A stretch of DNA of 64,000 nucleotides from NCBI RefSeq assembly GCF_003944705.1, contig NZ_RWIS01000013.1, positions 92,797 to 156,796 of the forward strand, in the 5' to 3' direction. This DNA is from Hymenobacter metallilatus (GTDB lineage Bacteria; Bacteroidota; Bacteroidia; Cytophagales; Hymenobacteraceae). This document shows, one piece after another, positions 8,675 through 16,858 of this stretch (position 1 is the stretch's first letter; every line of letters begins with the position of its first letter). The position numbers and the translations under genes are program-made. The notes under the pieces are model-generated. The model had not been told where the DNA came from. It saw only the letters and a program-made list of their open reading frames with translations, and made no database searches.

Positions 8675-10588
8675 TCAGGCCAGGTCGGCTTCGGCTACCT
8701 CCGCCATTGGCAGCACATCCGAGGTTATCAGGTCCTTCTCCTGGCGCAGGTTATCAATGATGAATTCCTGGCGGGCGGGCGTATTTTTGCCCATGTAATA
8801 GGTAAGCACCTGCTGAATGCTGCGGTCCGACTGCAGAATGACGGGCTCCAGCTTGATGTTGTCACCAATAAACTTCCCAAACTCGTCGGGGCTGATTTCG
8901 CCCAACCCCTTAAAGCGCGTTACTTCGGGGTTGCGGCCCAGCTGCCGCATGGCAGCCTGCTTTTCCTGCTCGTTGTAGCAGTAGATGGTGGTTTTTTTGT
9001 TGCGCACCCGGAAGAGCGGGGTTTCCAGGATGAACACATGGCCATTACGCACCAGATCGGGGAAAAACTGCAGGAAGAAAGTAAGCAGCAGCAGCCGGAT
9101 GTGCATCCCATCCACGTCGGCGTCGGTGGCAATAACCACGCGGTTGTAGCGCAGCCCCTCAATACCTTCCTCAATGTTGAGGGCGTGCTGGAGCAGGTTC
9201 AGCTCCTCATTTTCATATACAATTTTCTTCTTCAGCCCGAAGCAGTTCAGGGGTTTGCCGCGCAGGCTGAACACGGCCTCCGTTTCTACATTCCTGCTTT
9301 TGGTGATGGAGCCCGAGGCCGAGTCGCCCTCGGTGATAAATAAGGTGGTGAGCAGCGCTTTCTCCTCAACCTTGGATTCGCCCAGGTGCAGGCGACAGTC
9401 GCGCAGCTTACGGTTGTGCAGGTTGGCTTTTTTGGCTCGTTGGTTGGCCAGCTTTTTCACCCCGGCCATGTCCTTCCGCTCCCGCTCACTCTGCTCAATG
9501 CGTTTCTTCAGGGCTTCGGCGGCAGCCGGATTTTTGTGCAGGTAGTTATCCAGGTGCTCCTTCACGTAGTCCAGAATGAAGCCCCGCACGGTGGGGCCAT
9601 CGGGGCCCATGTTGAGGCTGCCCAGCTTGGTTTTGGTCTGGCTTTCGAACACAGGCTCCTGCACCCGCACCGAAATGGCCGCCACAATGGAGCCCCGGAC
9701 GTCGGCCGCGTCGTACTCCTTTTTATAGAACTCACGCACGGTTTTCACCACGGCTTCGCGGAAGGCGGCCAAATGGGTACCGCCCTGGGTGGTGTACTGC
9801 CCGTTCACGAAGCTGTAGTACTCCTCGCCGTAGTCGTTGCCGTGGGTAATGGCCAGCTCGATATCCTCCCCTTTCAGGTGAATGATATCGTAGCGCATGG
9901 CCTCGGGGTCGGCCTTGCGGGCCAGCAGGTCCTTGAGGCCGTTTTCGGAGTGGTAGCGCTGGCCGTTGAAGTTGATGGTGAGGCCCGCGTTGAGGTAGCA
10001 GTAGTTCCAGATCTGGCTTTCCAGGAACTCAGGAATGAAGCGGTAGTTGCGGAAGATGCTGTCGTCGGGTTGGAACACCATCAGCGTGCCGTTGCGCTGG
10101 CTGGTGGGCTGAGGCTGGGCGTCGGTTTTGAGCAGGCCCTGCTCAAACTCGGCAGCCTTCATTTGCCCATCCCGCACACTCTGCACCAGGAAATAATTGC
10201 TGAGGGCATTAACCGCCTTGGTGCCGACGCCGTTCAAGCCCACAGACTTCTGAAAGACTTTGCTGTCATACTTGCCGCCCGTGTTAATCTTGCTGACTAC
10301 CTCCACCACTTTGCCCAGCGGAATGCCCCGGCCATAGTCGCGCACCTGCACCCGGCTATCGGATATCTTGATGTCGATGGTACGGCCATAGCCCATCACG
10401 TGCTCATCAATGGAGTTGTCAATTACCTCCTTTACCAGCACATAAATGCCATCATCGTAGCTGGAGCCGTCGCCGAGCTTCCCAATGTACATACCCGGGC
10501 GCAGGCGGATGTGCTCCCGCCAATCGAGGGAGCGGATGCTGTCTTCGGTGTATGCGTGTGGAGCGGGAGATGCTTGCTGTTCAGCCAT
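8675..10588 (-). CDS. parE: DNA topoisomerase IV subunit B
   Basis: About 637 residues. The ATG at 10588 (MAEQQAS) is preferred over one six codons upstream, because family members begin a short distance before the GHKL domain. The ATPase domain includes RLRPGMYIGKLGDGSSYDDG, EVIDNSIDE and the glycine-rich lid GLNGVGTKAVNALS. A transducer domain follows. The TOPRIM domain contains TEGDSASGS and the metal-binding DADVDGMHIRLLLL. The sequence resembles Bacteroidota ParE rather than GyrB, whose ATPase start normally reads differently. It relaxes and decatenates daughter chromosomes together with ParC, which is not in this window. The gene stands alone, with a strong hairpin after its stop. Confidence 0.93.
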   Translation of the reverse strand: MAEQQASPAPHAYTEDSIRSLDWREHIRLRPGMYIGKLGDGSSYDDGIYVLVKEVIDNSIDEHVMGYGRTIDIKISDSRVQVRDYGRGIPLGKVVEVVSKINTGGKYDSKVFQKSVGLNGVGTKAVNALSNYFLVQSVRDGQMKAAEFEQGLLKTDAQPQPTSQRNGTLMVFQPDDSIFRNYRFIPEFLESQIWNYCYLNAGLTINFNGQRYHSENGLKDLLARKADPEAMRYDIIHLKGEDIELAITHGNDYGEEYYSFVNGQYTTQGGTHLAAFREAVVKTVREFYKKEYDAADVRGSIVAAISVRVQEPVFESQTKTKLGSLNMGPDGPTVRGFILDYVKEHLDNYLHKNPAAAEALKKRIEQSERERKDMAGVKKLANQRAKKANLHNRKLRDCRLHLGESKVEEKALLTTLFITEGDSASGSITKSRNVETEAVFSLRGKPLNCFGLKKKIVYENEELNLLQHALNIEEGIEGLRYNRVVIATDADVDGMHIRLLLLTFFLQFFPDLVRNGHVFILETPLFRVRNKKTTIYCYNEQEKQAAMRQLGRNPEVTRFKGLGEISPDEFGKFIGDNIKLEPVILQSDRSIQQVLTYYMGKNTPARQEFIIDNLRQEKDLITSDVLPMAEVAEADLA

Positions 10589-10782
10589 TGGAAAACCAGA
10601 AATCAAATTTGAGGTAAAATAACGCAGAAAATTGTCCGCTTCCGCGCTTTAGTTTCGCTAGTAAAGTTAGCAAATTCCCTGGCTTTCCGCGCCTGACCGA
10701 GGTGATTTTTACCCTAATTCGGCCCCTAAACCGCCTACACTTCCCTCCACTCCCCTACCCCGTCTCCCAATTTCATTAGCAC

Positions 10783-11967
10783 ATGCTACACCCTAACGCA
10801 CAGCACAACCTGCCCCCCTCGGGTCACAAACCCAATCAGGTAGTCAAGCAGACGCCCCTCATCCAGTTTGCCTTCTTTATGCTGGCCCTGGTGCTACTGG
10901 TATATTCCCTGAAAGTACTGGATGATATTCTGCTGCCTTTGTTATTCTCGGCGGTATTTACGCTCCTGCTGCTGCCTATTTGCCGGTGGCTGGAGCTGCG
11001 GGGGCTGCCGCGGGTACTGGCCATTGTGCTGTGCCTGCTCCTGGTACTGGCCGTCTTTACGGGTGTTATTCTGGGGTTTGGCTCCCAACTGGCGCAGTTC
11101 AAGAATGAGATACCCAAGCTGCAGGCCAAGCTGATGGAGTTTTTCACTGATGCGCAGGAATGGGCCCATCAAAAATTCGGCTACCAGCCCATGAGCATCA
11201 ACGACCTGAAGGAAACGTCCATCAAGGCCCTGAAGAAATCGGGCGGCACGTACCTGGGTACCACCCTCAATACCACCACGGCCGTGCTCAGCAACCTGGC
11301 TCAGGTGCTGATTTATATTTTCTGCTTTCTGTACTACCGCGACCATCTGCGGCAGTTTATGTTCCGGTTTGTGGCGCCCGACAAGCGTACCGGCGTGCTG
11401 CACACCGTCGATAACATCCAGACGGTAGTGCAGGCCTATATTTCGGGGCTGTTTAAGGTAATTGTTATTGTCTCCATCCTCAACGGCATCGGGCTGCTGG
11501 CGCTGGGGGTCAAGTTTGCCATCTTCTTCGCCATTTTTGCCTCGGTACTGGCCGTTATTCCCTATATCGGCATTATGATTGGGGCCACGGTACCGGCCAT
11601 TATTACGCTGGTAGAAACCGGCTCGCCGTTGCAGGCGGCGCTGGTAATTGGGGTGTTTGTGGTGGTGCAGTTTCTCGAGGGCAACTTTATTACGCCCATG
11701 ATTACCGGCTCCCAGGTGAGCATCAACCCGCTGGCGGCTATTCTTGCCCTGATATTGGGCGGGGAGATGTGGGGCACGCCGGGTATGATTCTGAGTATTC
11801 CGCTGATGGCCGTAGCCAAAGTAGTGCTGGATGCCAACAAAACTACCGAGCCCTGGGGCTTCCTGCTGGGCGATACTGCCGAGGGCGAAGACTCGGTGAA
11901 ACCGGAAACCAAGCAGCCGGGAGGTTTACAGAAGCTCTGGCAGCGGATGATGGGCAAGGCGGCGTAG
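10783..11967 (+). CDS. AI-2E/TqsA-type transporter family membrane protein
   Basis: 394 residues with a soluble N-terminus, two hydrophobic segments near 25-90, an amphipathic middle (110-165) and at least five further membrane segments up to about residue 350. The C-terminal part has the family pattern, including AVIPYIGIMIGATVPAII and QFLEGNFITPMITGSQVSINPLAAI. These PF01594 proteins are eight-helix permeases. Members have been linked to AI-2 export or cation/proton exchange, and the substrate here cannot be read from sequence. It is transcribed divergently from parE. No partner gene is adjacent. Confidence 0.9.
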   Translation: MLHPNAQHNLPPSGHKPNQVVKQTPLIQFAFFMLALVLLVYSLKVLDDILLPLLFSAVFTLLLLPICRWLELRGLPRVLAIVLCLLLVLAVFTGVILGFGSQLAQFKNEIPKLQAKLMEFFTDAQEWAHQKFGYQPMSINDLKETSIKALKKSGGTYLGTTLNTTTAVLSNLAQVLIYIFCFLYYRDHLRQFMFRFVAPDKRTGVLHTVDNIQTVVQAYISGLFKVIVIVSILNGIGLLALGVKFAIFFAIFASVLAVIPYIGIMIGATVPAIITLVETGSPLQAALVIGVFVVVQFLEGNFITPMITGSQVSINPLAAILALILGGEMWGTPGMILSIPLMAVAKVVLDANKTTEPWGFLLGDTAEGEDSVKPETKQPGGLQKLWQRMMGKAA

Positions 11968-12165
11968 GCCGCTGGTTAGGGACTATGGCCCCCCTCAGGC
12001 TGCCGGCCGCCTGGAGGGCTTGCGTTGTAGCAGATGCATGGTTTGGAGCAGCTAACCCTAAATTTTGTACGTAACCTCCTTTTGCTAAGCCACGGTATAC
12101 TCCCAGAGTGCCAGCATTGGCTGGGCATATCATACGTTCCATACCACCCTAATTTTCTTTCCATC

Positions 12166-12636
12166 ATGGCTACTATCACCGGCGAAACTGCCCGCGCATA
12201 CAACGACCTCGTAGAAATCAACAAAACGGCTGCCAAAGGCTATCAGGAAGCCGCTGAAGGTGTCAGCAGCCCCGATCTGAAATCGAAACTCAGCGAGCTG
12301 AGCCAGCAGCGGGCCCAGTTTGCCTCCGACCTTAGCCGGCAGGCCAGCCAGTACGGCATCAACCCCGAAAATGAATCGACCATTGAGGGCGTGGTAGCCG
12401 ATGCCGCTGCCGCCGTACACCGGGGCTGGATCAACATCAAATCGGCCATTACGGGCCAGGACGACTCGGCCATCCTGGGCGAGTGTGAAACCGGCGACGC
12501 TACGGCGCTGCAAACCTACGAAACGGCACTTCGTTCCAGCGAATTGCCCGTAGAGGCCCGTAACATCATCCAGAAGCAGCACGGCGAAATTCTGTCGGCG
12601 AAAAACTGGGTTACGCAGCAGAAAGGTACCCACTAG
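12166..12636 (+). CDS. PA2169-type four-helix-bundle protein (DUF2383)
   Basis: 156 residues from the ATG at 12166. An in-frame extension upstream to 12034 is rejected because similarity to the family starts at TARAYNDLVEINKTAAKGY. The whole protein is predicted helical and has the ferritin-like pairing of two helix hairpins: residues 1-75 (KGYQEAAEGVSSPDLKSKL) and 80-156 (VHRGWINIKSAITGQDD, ECETGDATALQTYE). Members are often stress-induced; the function is undefined. A rho-independent terminator follows at 12661. Confidence 0.85.
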   Translation: MATITGETARAYNDLVEINKTAAKGYQEAAEGVSSPDLKSKLSELSQQRAQFASDLSRQASQYGINPENESTIEGVVADAAAAVHRGWINIKSAITGQDDSAILGECETGDATALQTYETALRSSELPVEARNIIQKQHGEILSAKNWVTQQKGTH

Positions 12637-12660
12637 CCTCGCCTGAATCCCGCAAGAACT

Positions 12661-12688
12661 AACAGCCCGCCATTTGGCGGGCTGTTTT
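12661..12688 (+). terminator. Rho-independent terminator
   Basis: AACAGCCCGCC / GGCGGGCTGTTTT stem with a four-base loop and a T-run, 24 bases after the DUF2383 stop codon. Confidence 0.9.
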
Positions 12689-12864
12689 GCGTTGGAGCAA
12701 CGGCTGCTTTTTCCCGACCGGGCACCATACAGTTGGTTAGTACCGCTTGCTCTGGGACTGGCTGCACTTCCCGGCTAAGCTATTTAGCTGCTGCAACCAT
12801 CTAACCGGGTATCTTTGTTAGCAATTTGTTTAGCTCTGTACGACGCACCTCCTAGCCTATTCCT

Positions 12865-14349
12865 TTGTACGCCATCATCGACCTTGAAACTACCGGGGGC
12901 CAACCCGCCCAGGACCGCATCACCGAAATTGCCATTTACATTCATGATGGCGAAAAGGTGGTGGATGAGTTCAGCACGCTGCTTAACCCGGGCCGGGCTA
13001 TTCCCTTCTTTATCACCCAGCTCACCGGTATTACCGATGATATGGTGCGTGATGCCCCGAAATTTCATGAAGTGGCCCGGCGGATTGTGGAAATAACCGA
13101 GGGTTGTGTGTTCGTGGCCCATAATGTGCGCTTCGATTACTCCTTTCTGAAGAAGGAATTTGCTGATTTAGGCTACAACTACTCCCGCAAAACCCTGTGT
13201 ACCGTACGCCTGAGCCGCTCCCTGATGCCCGGCCAGCCCAGCTACAGCCTGGGTAAGCTGTGCCAGAATATTGGCATTCCCTTGCAGGACCGGCACCGGG
13301 CTACCGGCGACGCTGCCGCCACTGCCATTCTGTTTGGCCGCCTGCTAGCCATCAGTCAGCAGCAGGATGCCGCTGCAAGCCTGCACCCCGCGGAAGTACT
13401 GGCCGCCGTAGATGCTAATGCCCCGGCTGGGCAACGCCCCGCTGGCGCCCAAGCCAGGCAGCCCTCGGCCCGTAAAATAAAGGCCGTACAGGAGGCCATT
13501 AAAACAGCCTTGCTCCCGCCCAACATCACCCCTGAGAAAGTAGCCTCCTTACCGCAGGAAGCGGGCGTGTATTATTTCCATGATGAGGCCGGGGAAGTAA
13601 TTTATGTGGGCAAGAGCATTAACATTTACAAGCGAATCCAGCAGCACTTCGCCGTTGATTACAAGTCACGCAAGAGCATCGAGTTCAAGAATTCCATTTC
13701 CGATATTACCTGGGAGCTGACGGGCTCCGAACTGGTTGCCCTGCTCTACGAGTCGCACGAAATAAAGCGCCTGAAGCCGCTGTACAACCGGGCCCAGCGC
13801 CGCTCCGTGTTCCCGGCCGGTATTTTCCTGCGCACCGACGAAAACGGTTACAAGCGCCTGTACTACGGCCGCGCCGACGACCATGCCGAGTCGCACCCGC
13901 TTATTGCTCTGGGCAACCAGTACAAAGCCAAGGGGTTTCTATTTCATAAGGTAGCCAAGTTCAACCTCTGCCAGAAACTCTGTGACCTGTATAAGACGCA
14001 GGGCTCCTGTTTCGACTACCAGGTGCACCGCTGTAAGGGCGCCTGTCTGGGCCTGGAGCCTGCCGAGGAGTACAACCAGCGCGTAGAGGCCGCCATTGAG
14101 TCCTTCACCTATGAGCACGGCTCATTTGTGGTGATTGGACAGGGCCGCCGGCCCGACGAGAAAAGCCTGGTGGTGGTGGAAAATGGCCGTTACATTGGCT
14201 TTGGCTACGTGGATGAAGCCTTTTCGGCCCGCCGCTTCACCGATTTCCGGGACGCCGTGACGCGCTACCACGACAATAAGGACGTGCAGCAGATAATCCG
14301 CCAGTACCTGCGCACCGAGCACAAGGACAAGGTGAAAGTATTTAAGTGA
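12865..14349 (+). CDS. DnaQ-type 3'-5' exonuclease fused to UvrC-type GIY-YIG endonuclease
   Basis: 494 residues. The start is TTG at 12865, giving YAIIDLETTGG, the exact position where the exonuclease motif I begins; no ATG or GTG is available nearby. Residues 1-165 are a DEDDh exonuclease: DLET (motif I), HNVRFDYSFL (motif II) and HRATGDAAAT (motif III). After a linker rich in Ala and Gln (about 170-225), a GIY-YIG nuclease begins: LPQEAGVYYFHDEAGEVIYVGKSINIYKR (about 228-256), continuing with UvrC-like sequence to EHKDKVKVFK. There is no UvrB-binding or RNase H-like C-terminal half. Fusions of this kind are known in actinobacteria and Bacteroidota and probably act in DNA repair, but the exact role is unclear. 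Confidence 0.9.
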   Translation: MYAIIDLETTGGQPAQDRITEIAIYIHDGEKVVDEFSTLLNPGRAIPFFITQLTGITDDMVRDAPKFHEVARRIVEITEGCVFVAHNVRFDYSFLKKEFADLGYNYSRKTLCTVRLSRSLMPGQPSYSLGKLCQNIGIPLQDRHRATGDAAATAILFGRLLAISQQQDAAASLHPAEVLAAVDANAPAGQRPAGAQARQPSARKIKAVQEAIKTALLPPNITPEKVASLPQEAGVYYFHDEAGEVIYVGKSINIYKRIQQHFAVDYKSRKSIEFKNSISDITWELTGSELVALLYESHEIKRLKPLYNRAQRRSVFPAGIFLRTDENGYKRLYYGRADDHAESHPLIALGNQYKAKGFLFHKVAKFNLCQKLCDLYKTQGSCFDYQVHRCKGACLGLEPAEEYNQRVEAAIESFTYEHGSFVVIGQGRRPDEKSLVVVENGRYIGFGYVDEAFSARRFTDFRDAVTRYHDNKDVQQIIRQYLRTEHKDKVKVFK

Positions 14350-14428
14350 GCCGGTAAAAGATGAGACTGTGAAATGGGTGGAATCGTGAAACGAGGTCTT
14401 CCATCCCCTGCTCTCATTTACCACGGCG

Positions 14429-14851
14429 CTACTTCTGCCGCTGTAACAGCTGCAGCCATTGCACGGCCGTTGTCTCGTCGTTGAAGCGGCGCATCTGGTA
14501 GGTGCGCTGCTGGTCCTGCTCGGCGGCCTGGAACGCCGAAAGGCTGTCGGTAAGCTGCTGATAGCTGGGCGACAACAGCTGACTCATATATACTGGCTTA
14601 CCCAGCAGTTCGGCCAGGTGGGGGAAAAATTCCTCCAATCCCCAGCGTGTAGTCTCCTCATCGGCGGGCAGGCGGCGGCGCCCATCCAGCAGCCAGTATG
14701 GGCACCCGCACTGCCGGGCGGCTTCCAGAATAAGCTGGTACCCCAGCCGGGTTTCCGGCCCCGAAACGGGTCGTAACCAACGGACAACCAGAAAATCAAG
14801 GTCGTCGCGGTAGGTCAGGTGAAGAAAATCCGGGGCTGCAAACGCGCGCAT
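14429..14851 (-). CDS. Hypothetical protein, possible STAS-like alpha/beta fold
   Basis: 140 residues from the ATG at 14851 (MRAFAAPDFLHLTYR); an upstream TTG at 14887 would add a tail overlapping a tandem repeat. I cannot name the family securely. The pattern YRDDLDFLVVRWLRPV, then GYQLILEAARQCGCPYWLLDGRRR, then WGLEEFFPHLAEL, recurs in many hypothetical proteins of Hymenobacter-type bacteria. It fits an alternating strand-helix fold of the STAS/SpoIIAA kind. There is no signal peptide or membrane segment. It converges on the fusion nuclease upstream. A perfect 19-bp tandem duplication lies 21 bases before the start and may carry its control signals. Confidence 0.6.
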   Translation of the reverse strand: MRAFAAPDFLHLTYRDDLDFLVVRWLRPVSGPETRLGYQLILEAARQCGCPYWLLDGRRRLPADEETTRWGLEEFFPHLAELLGKPVYMSQLLSPSYQQLTDSLSAFQAAEQDQQRTYQMRRFNDETTAVQWLQLLQRQK

Positions 14852-14872
14852 GAGGGCTAAATAGAGCCCCAA

Positions 14873-14910
14873 TATATGTACGAACAACGGCTATATGTAC
14901 GAACAACGGC
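14873..14910. repeat. Perfect 19-bp tandem duplication
   Basis: Two head-to-tail copies of TATATGTACGAACAACGGC, at 14873-14891 and 14892-14910, immediately upstream of the hypothetical gene starting at 14851 on the minus strand. It could be a duplicated binding site or a recent slippage event. Confidence 0.9.
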
Positions 14911-15003
14911 CTGCACGGTACGCCCATGCGAAAGTTCTGGCTGGCCACCAGCCAGAGCGTGTGTACCGTTGGCAAACTGCCCTTAAACGTGCGGCAGAAA
15001 CCG

Positions 15004-15078
15004 TGCTTCCGAGCGTGCCAAGGAATTTCGCGGGCTGAGGTTGTAAATTAATTCAGACGTTGGCACACTCGGAAGGAT
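15004..15078. repeat. Diverged family-B palindromic repeat
   Basis: Left arm TGCTTCCGAGCGTGCCAA (15004) and right arm TTGGCACACTCGGAAGGA (ending 15078) pair imperfectly and share the CTTCCGAGCG / CTCGGAAGG ends with the cluster at 6258-6464. Confidence 0.65.
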
Positions 15079-15107
15079 GGGCTTTTCAGAATGACCGTAA
15101 GCATAGC

Positions 15108-16757
15108 CTAATACAGCCGGTGGCGCAACAGCCAGCCGGCCGCGTCAAACTCCTCAGCTCGGGGCTGGTATTTTTCTACTTTAAGTATACCGGTCCGCAG
15201 GGTATTACCGTCGCCGCTGTCGTACACGGTGAGGCGGCTGCGCAGGCGGCGGGTCGGTACGGGGGTGGCCTCTATCAAATCCTGGCCGGCCCCATCGTAC
15301 ACGCCAATTTCCAGGTGAGCATCCGGCTCCCCTCGCAATTCAAACTCATCATTGCCGCCCAGCCCAAACAGCTTGAGGGAGCGGGTTTCGGGGTGTAGGA
15401 AGGTGCGTTGCCAAAGCAGAGTAGCGCCGTGGGGCGTGAGGTGGAACACCTGCACCCGAACGTTGCCGGCCCCGGCCGGCTCCAGCACAAACCGCTCGGC
15501 TTCGTCGGTGCCGGGCAGCTCCACGTCGCGGGCCAGCAGCTCGTAGAACCGCTCAGCCACGGCGGGCAGCTGCTCCCGGCGGCTGCGCAGCTTGCGGCTG
15601 AAATCGGGGCTGCTCATGTGCTGCACCTCCTGGGGCCACACGGCCAGGGCCCGGGCAATGGCAGCATCGGTGAGGGAGCCCCGGAGCGAATCGGCCACCT
15701 GCCGGAAATCCTCCCGGCTCAGATAAGCCAGCAACGACTTGTCCATGGGGCGGGCCGCCTGGTTAAGACCTTCCACGTCGGCCAGCCGGATTTTCTCGTG
15801 AAAGCTCTGATAGTTGGATTTCACCCAGCCAATCATGTGGGTCAGCAGGCCATCATCGAACTTAAAGAACGCATGGTCCCGGTCGCGCGGAATTGCCCGG
15901 TACACGGTGCCGCCGCCCTTCGCCGCGAAGCTGGCCCAGCGCCACTGGTCTTCGCGCCGGCTCCAGTCGCCCAGCCACATATCAAACAGCCGGCTGCGCA
16001 AGTACTGGCGGGCATCTACCCGAAACCGGGAGCTGGCTACTAAGTTGGTAAACACTTTGCGGGAGCTTTCCACGGCGCCAGAGTTGCCAAAGCTGCGCAC
16101 GGTGCGCTGGTCGCCCTCGGGCCGCTCCTCAAAGAGGTATAATGCATTAGCAAAACTTTGCCGGTACTCCCCAAGGGCCGGGTCGTCGGCCACGTAGATC
16201 AGGCGTGGATTGGTGTGATAGAGGCCGGCCGCCTCGGCCAGCGGGGCCACAATGTAGGCCCCATACGGATGAATAACGCTGGTCTGGTCCTTCATCAGGC
16301 GGCCGATGGGCCCATTTTGCAGGCCTTCGGGCAGTGCCTTCGTGGCGTCTTTATCCACGGAGCGCAACACATACTGCACTCCGTTACGGTCAACCAGGCG
16401 CAGGTTTTTGGTTTGGAAAGAGCCACCTTCCCGCACCGGGGTGAGGCCGCCGGGTACGGCCGTGCGCAGGTTGAACACGGGCGCGGTTACGGGCAGGGCC
16501 CAGAGTGCCCGGTAGTGAGTACCCCAAAAAAACCGGTGCAGCGCCCCGCGCGTGTACTGAGGCCCAGCCGCTACCTGCACCGTAGAATCGGGCCGAATGG
16601 GTGGGGCGGCCGTGGGCCGGGGCTGGGCCGGGGCCTGGCAGGAGGCCAGTAATAAGCCGCCGCTCAGGCAAGTGGCCAGCCAGGAGGCAGGAGAAGGTAA
16701 CGGCACGAACTGGTACGTTTGGATCAGGTTTGGGAGCCACTCCAACAAGAGCGGCAA
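15108..16757 (-). CDS. Lipoprotein paralogue A, possibly degenerate kinase-like domain
   Basis: Up to 549 residues. The first ATG (16757) gives a long N-terminus before the hydrophobic stretch and lipobox LLLASC (about 36-41), so a later start is possible. It is clearly homologous to the divergent neighbour at 16859: shared motifs include FNLRTAVPGGL, YVLRSVDKD, PYGAYIVAPLAEAAGL and PRDRDHAFFKFDDG. Family members often continue into an outer-membrane barrel; this one ends at WLLRHRLY without one. The neighbour's GDWDRHEGQW is GDWSRREDQW here, so the Asp-Arg-His core is lost. If that core is catalytic, as in HipA/Fam20-like kinases (my inference), this copy may be inactive. No experimentally known function is recognised. 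Confidence 0.8.
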   Translation of the reverse strand: MPLLLEWLPNLIQTYQFVPLPSPASWLATCLSGGLLLASCQAPAQPRPTAAPPIRPDSTVQVAAGPQYTRGALHRFFWGTHYRALWALPVTAPVFNLRTAVPGGLTPVREGGSFQTKNLRLVDRNGVQYVLRSVDKDATKALPEGLQNGPIGRLMKDQTSVIHPYGAYIVAPLAEAAGLYHTNPRLIYVADDPALGEYRQSFANALYLFEERPEGDQRTVRSFGNSGAVESSRKVFTNLVASSRFRVDARQYLRSRLFDMWLGDWSRREDQWRWASFAAKGGGTVYRAIPRDRDHAFFKFDDGLLTHMIGWVKSNYQSFHEKIRLADVEGLNQAARPMDKSLLAYLSREDFRQVADSLRGSLTDAAIARALAVWPQEVQHMSSPDFSRKLRSRREQLPAVAERFYELLARDVELPGTDEAERFVLEPAGAGNVRVQVFHLTPHGATLLWQRTFLHPETRSLKLFGLGGNDEFELRGEPDAHLEIGVYDGAGQDLIEATPVPTRRLRSRLTVYDSGDGNTLRTGILKVEKYQPRAEEFDAAGWLLRHRLY

Positions 16758-16858
16758 GGCTTATAGCGCAAACCACCCCCCGGCGGTTATCCAGGGGCGC
16801 ATTGACTTTTCTGTGAAAGTTGCGTTGAAGGAACCCAAGCTGCGCTTTTCTGCCCTGC

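Noticed and set aside
9386..10612. 408-codon open frame on the plus strand
   Set aside because: It is antisense to parE, has repetitive Val/Ala/His-rich translation typical of GC-rich shadows, and no recognisable domain.
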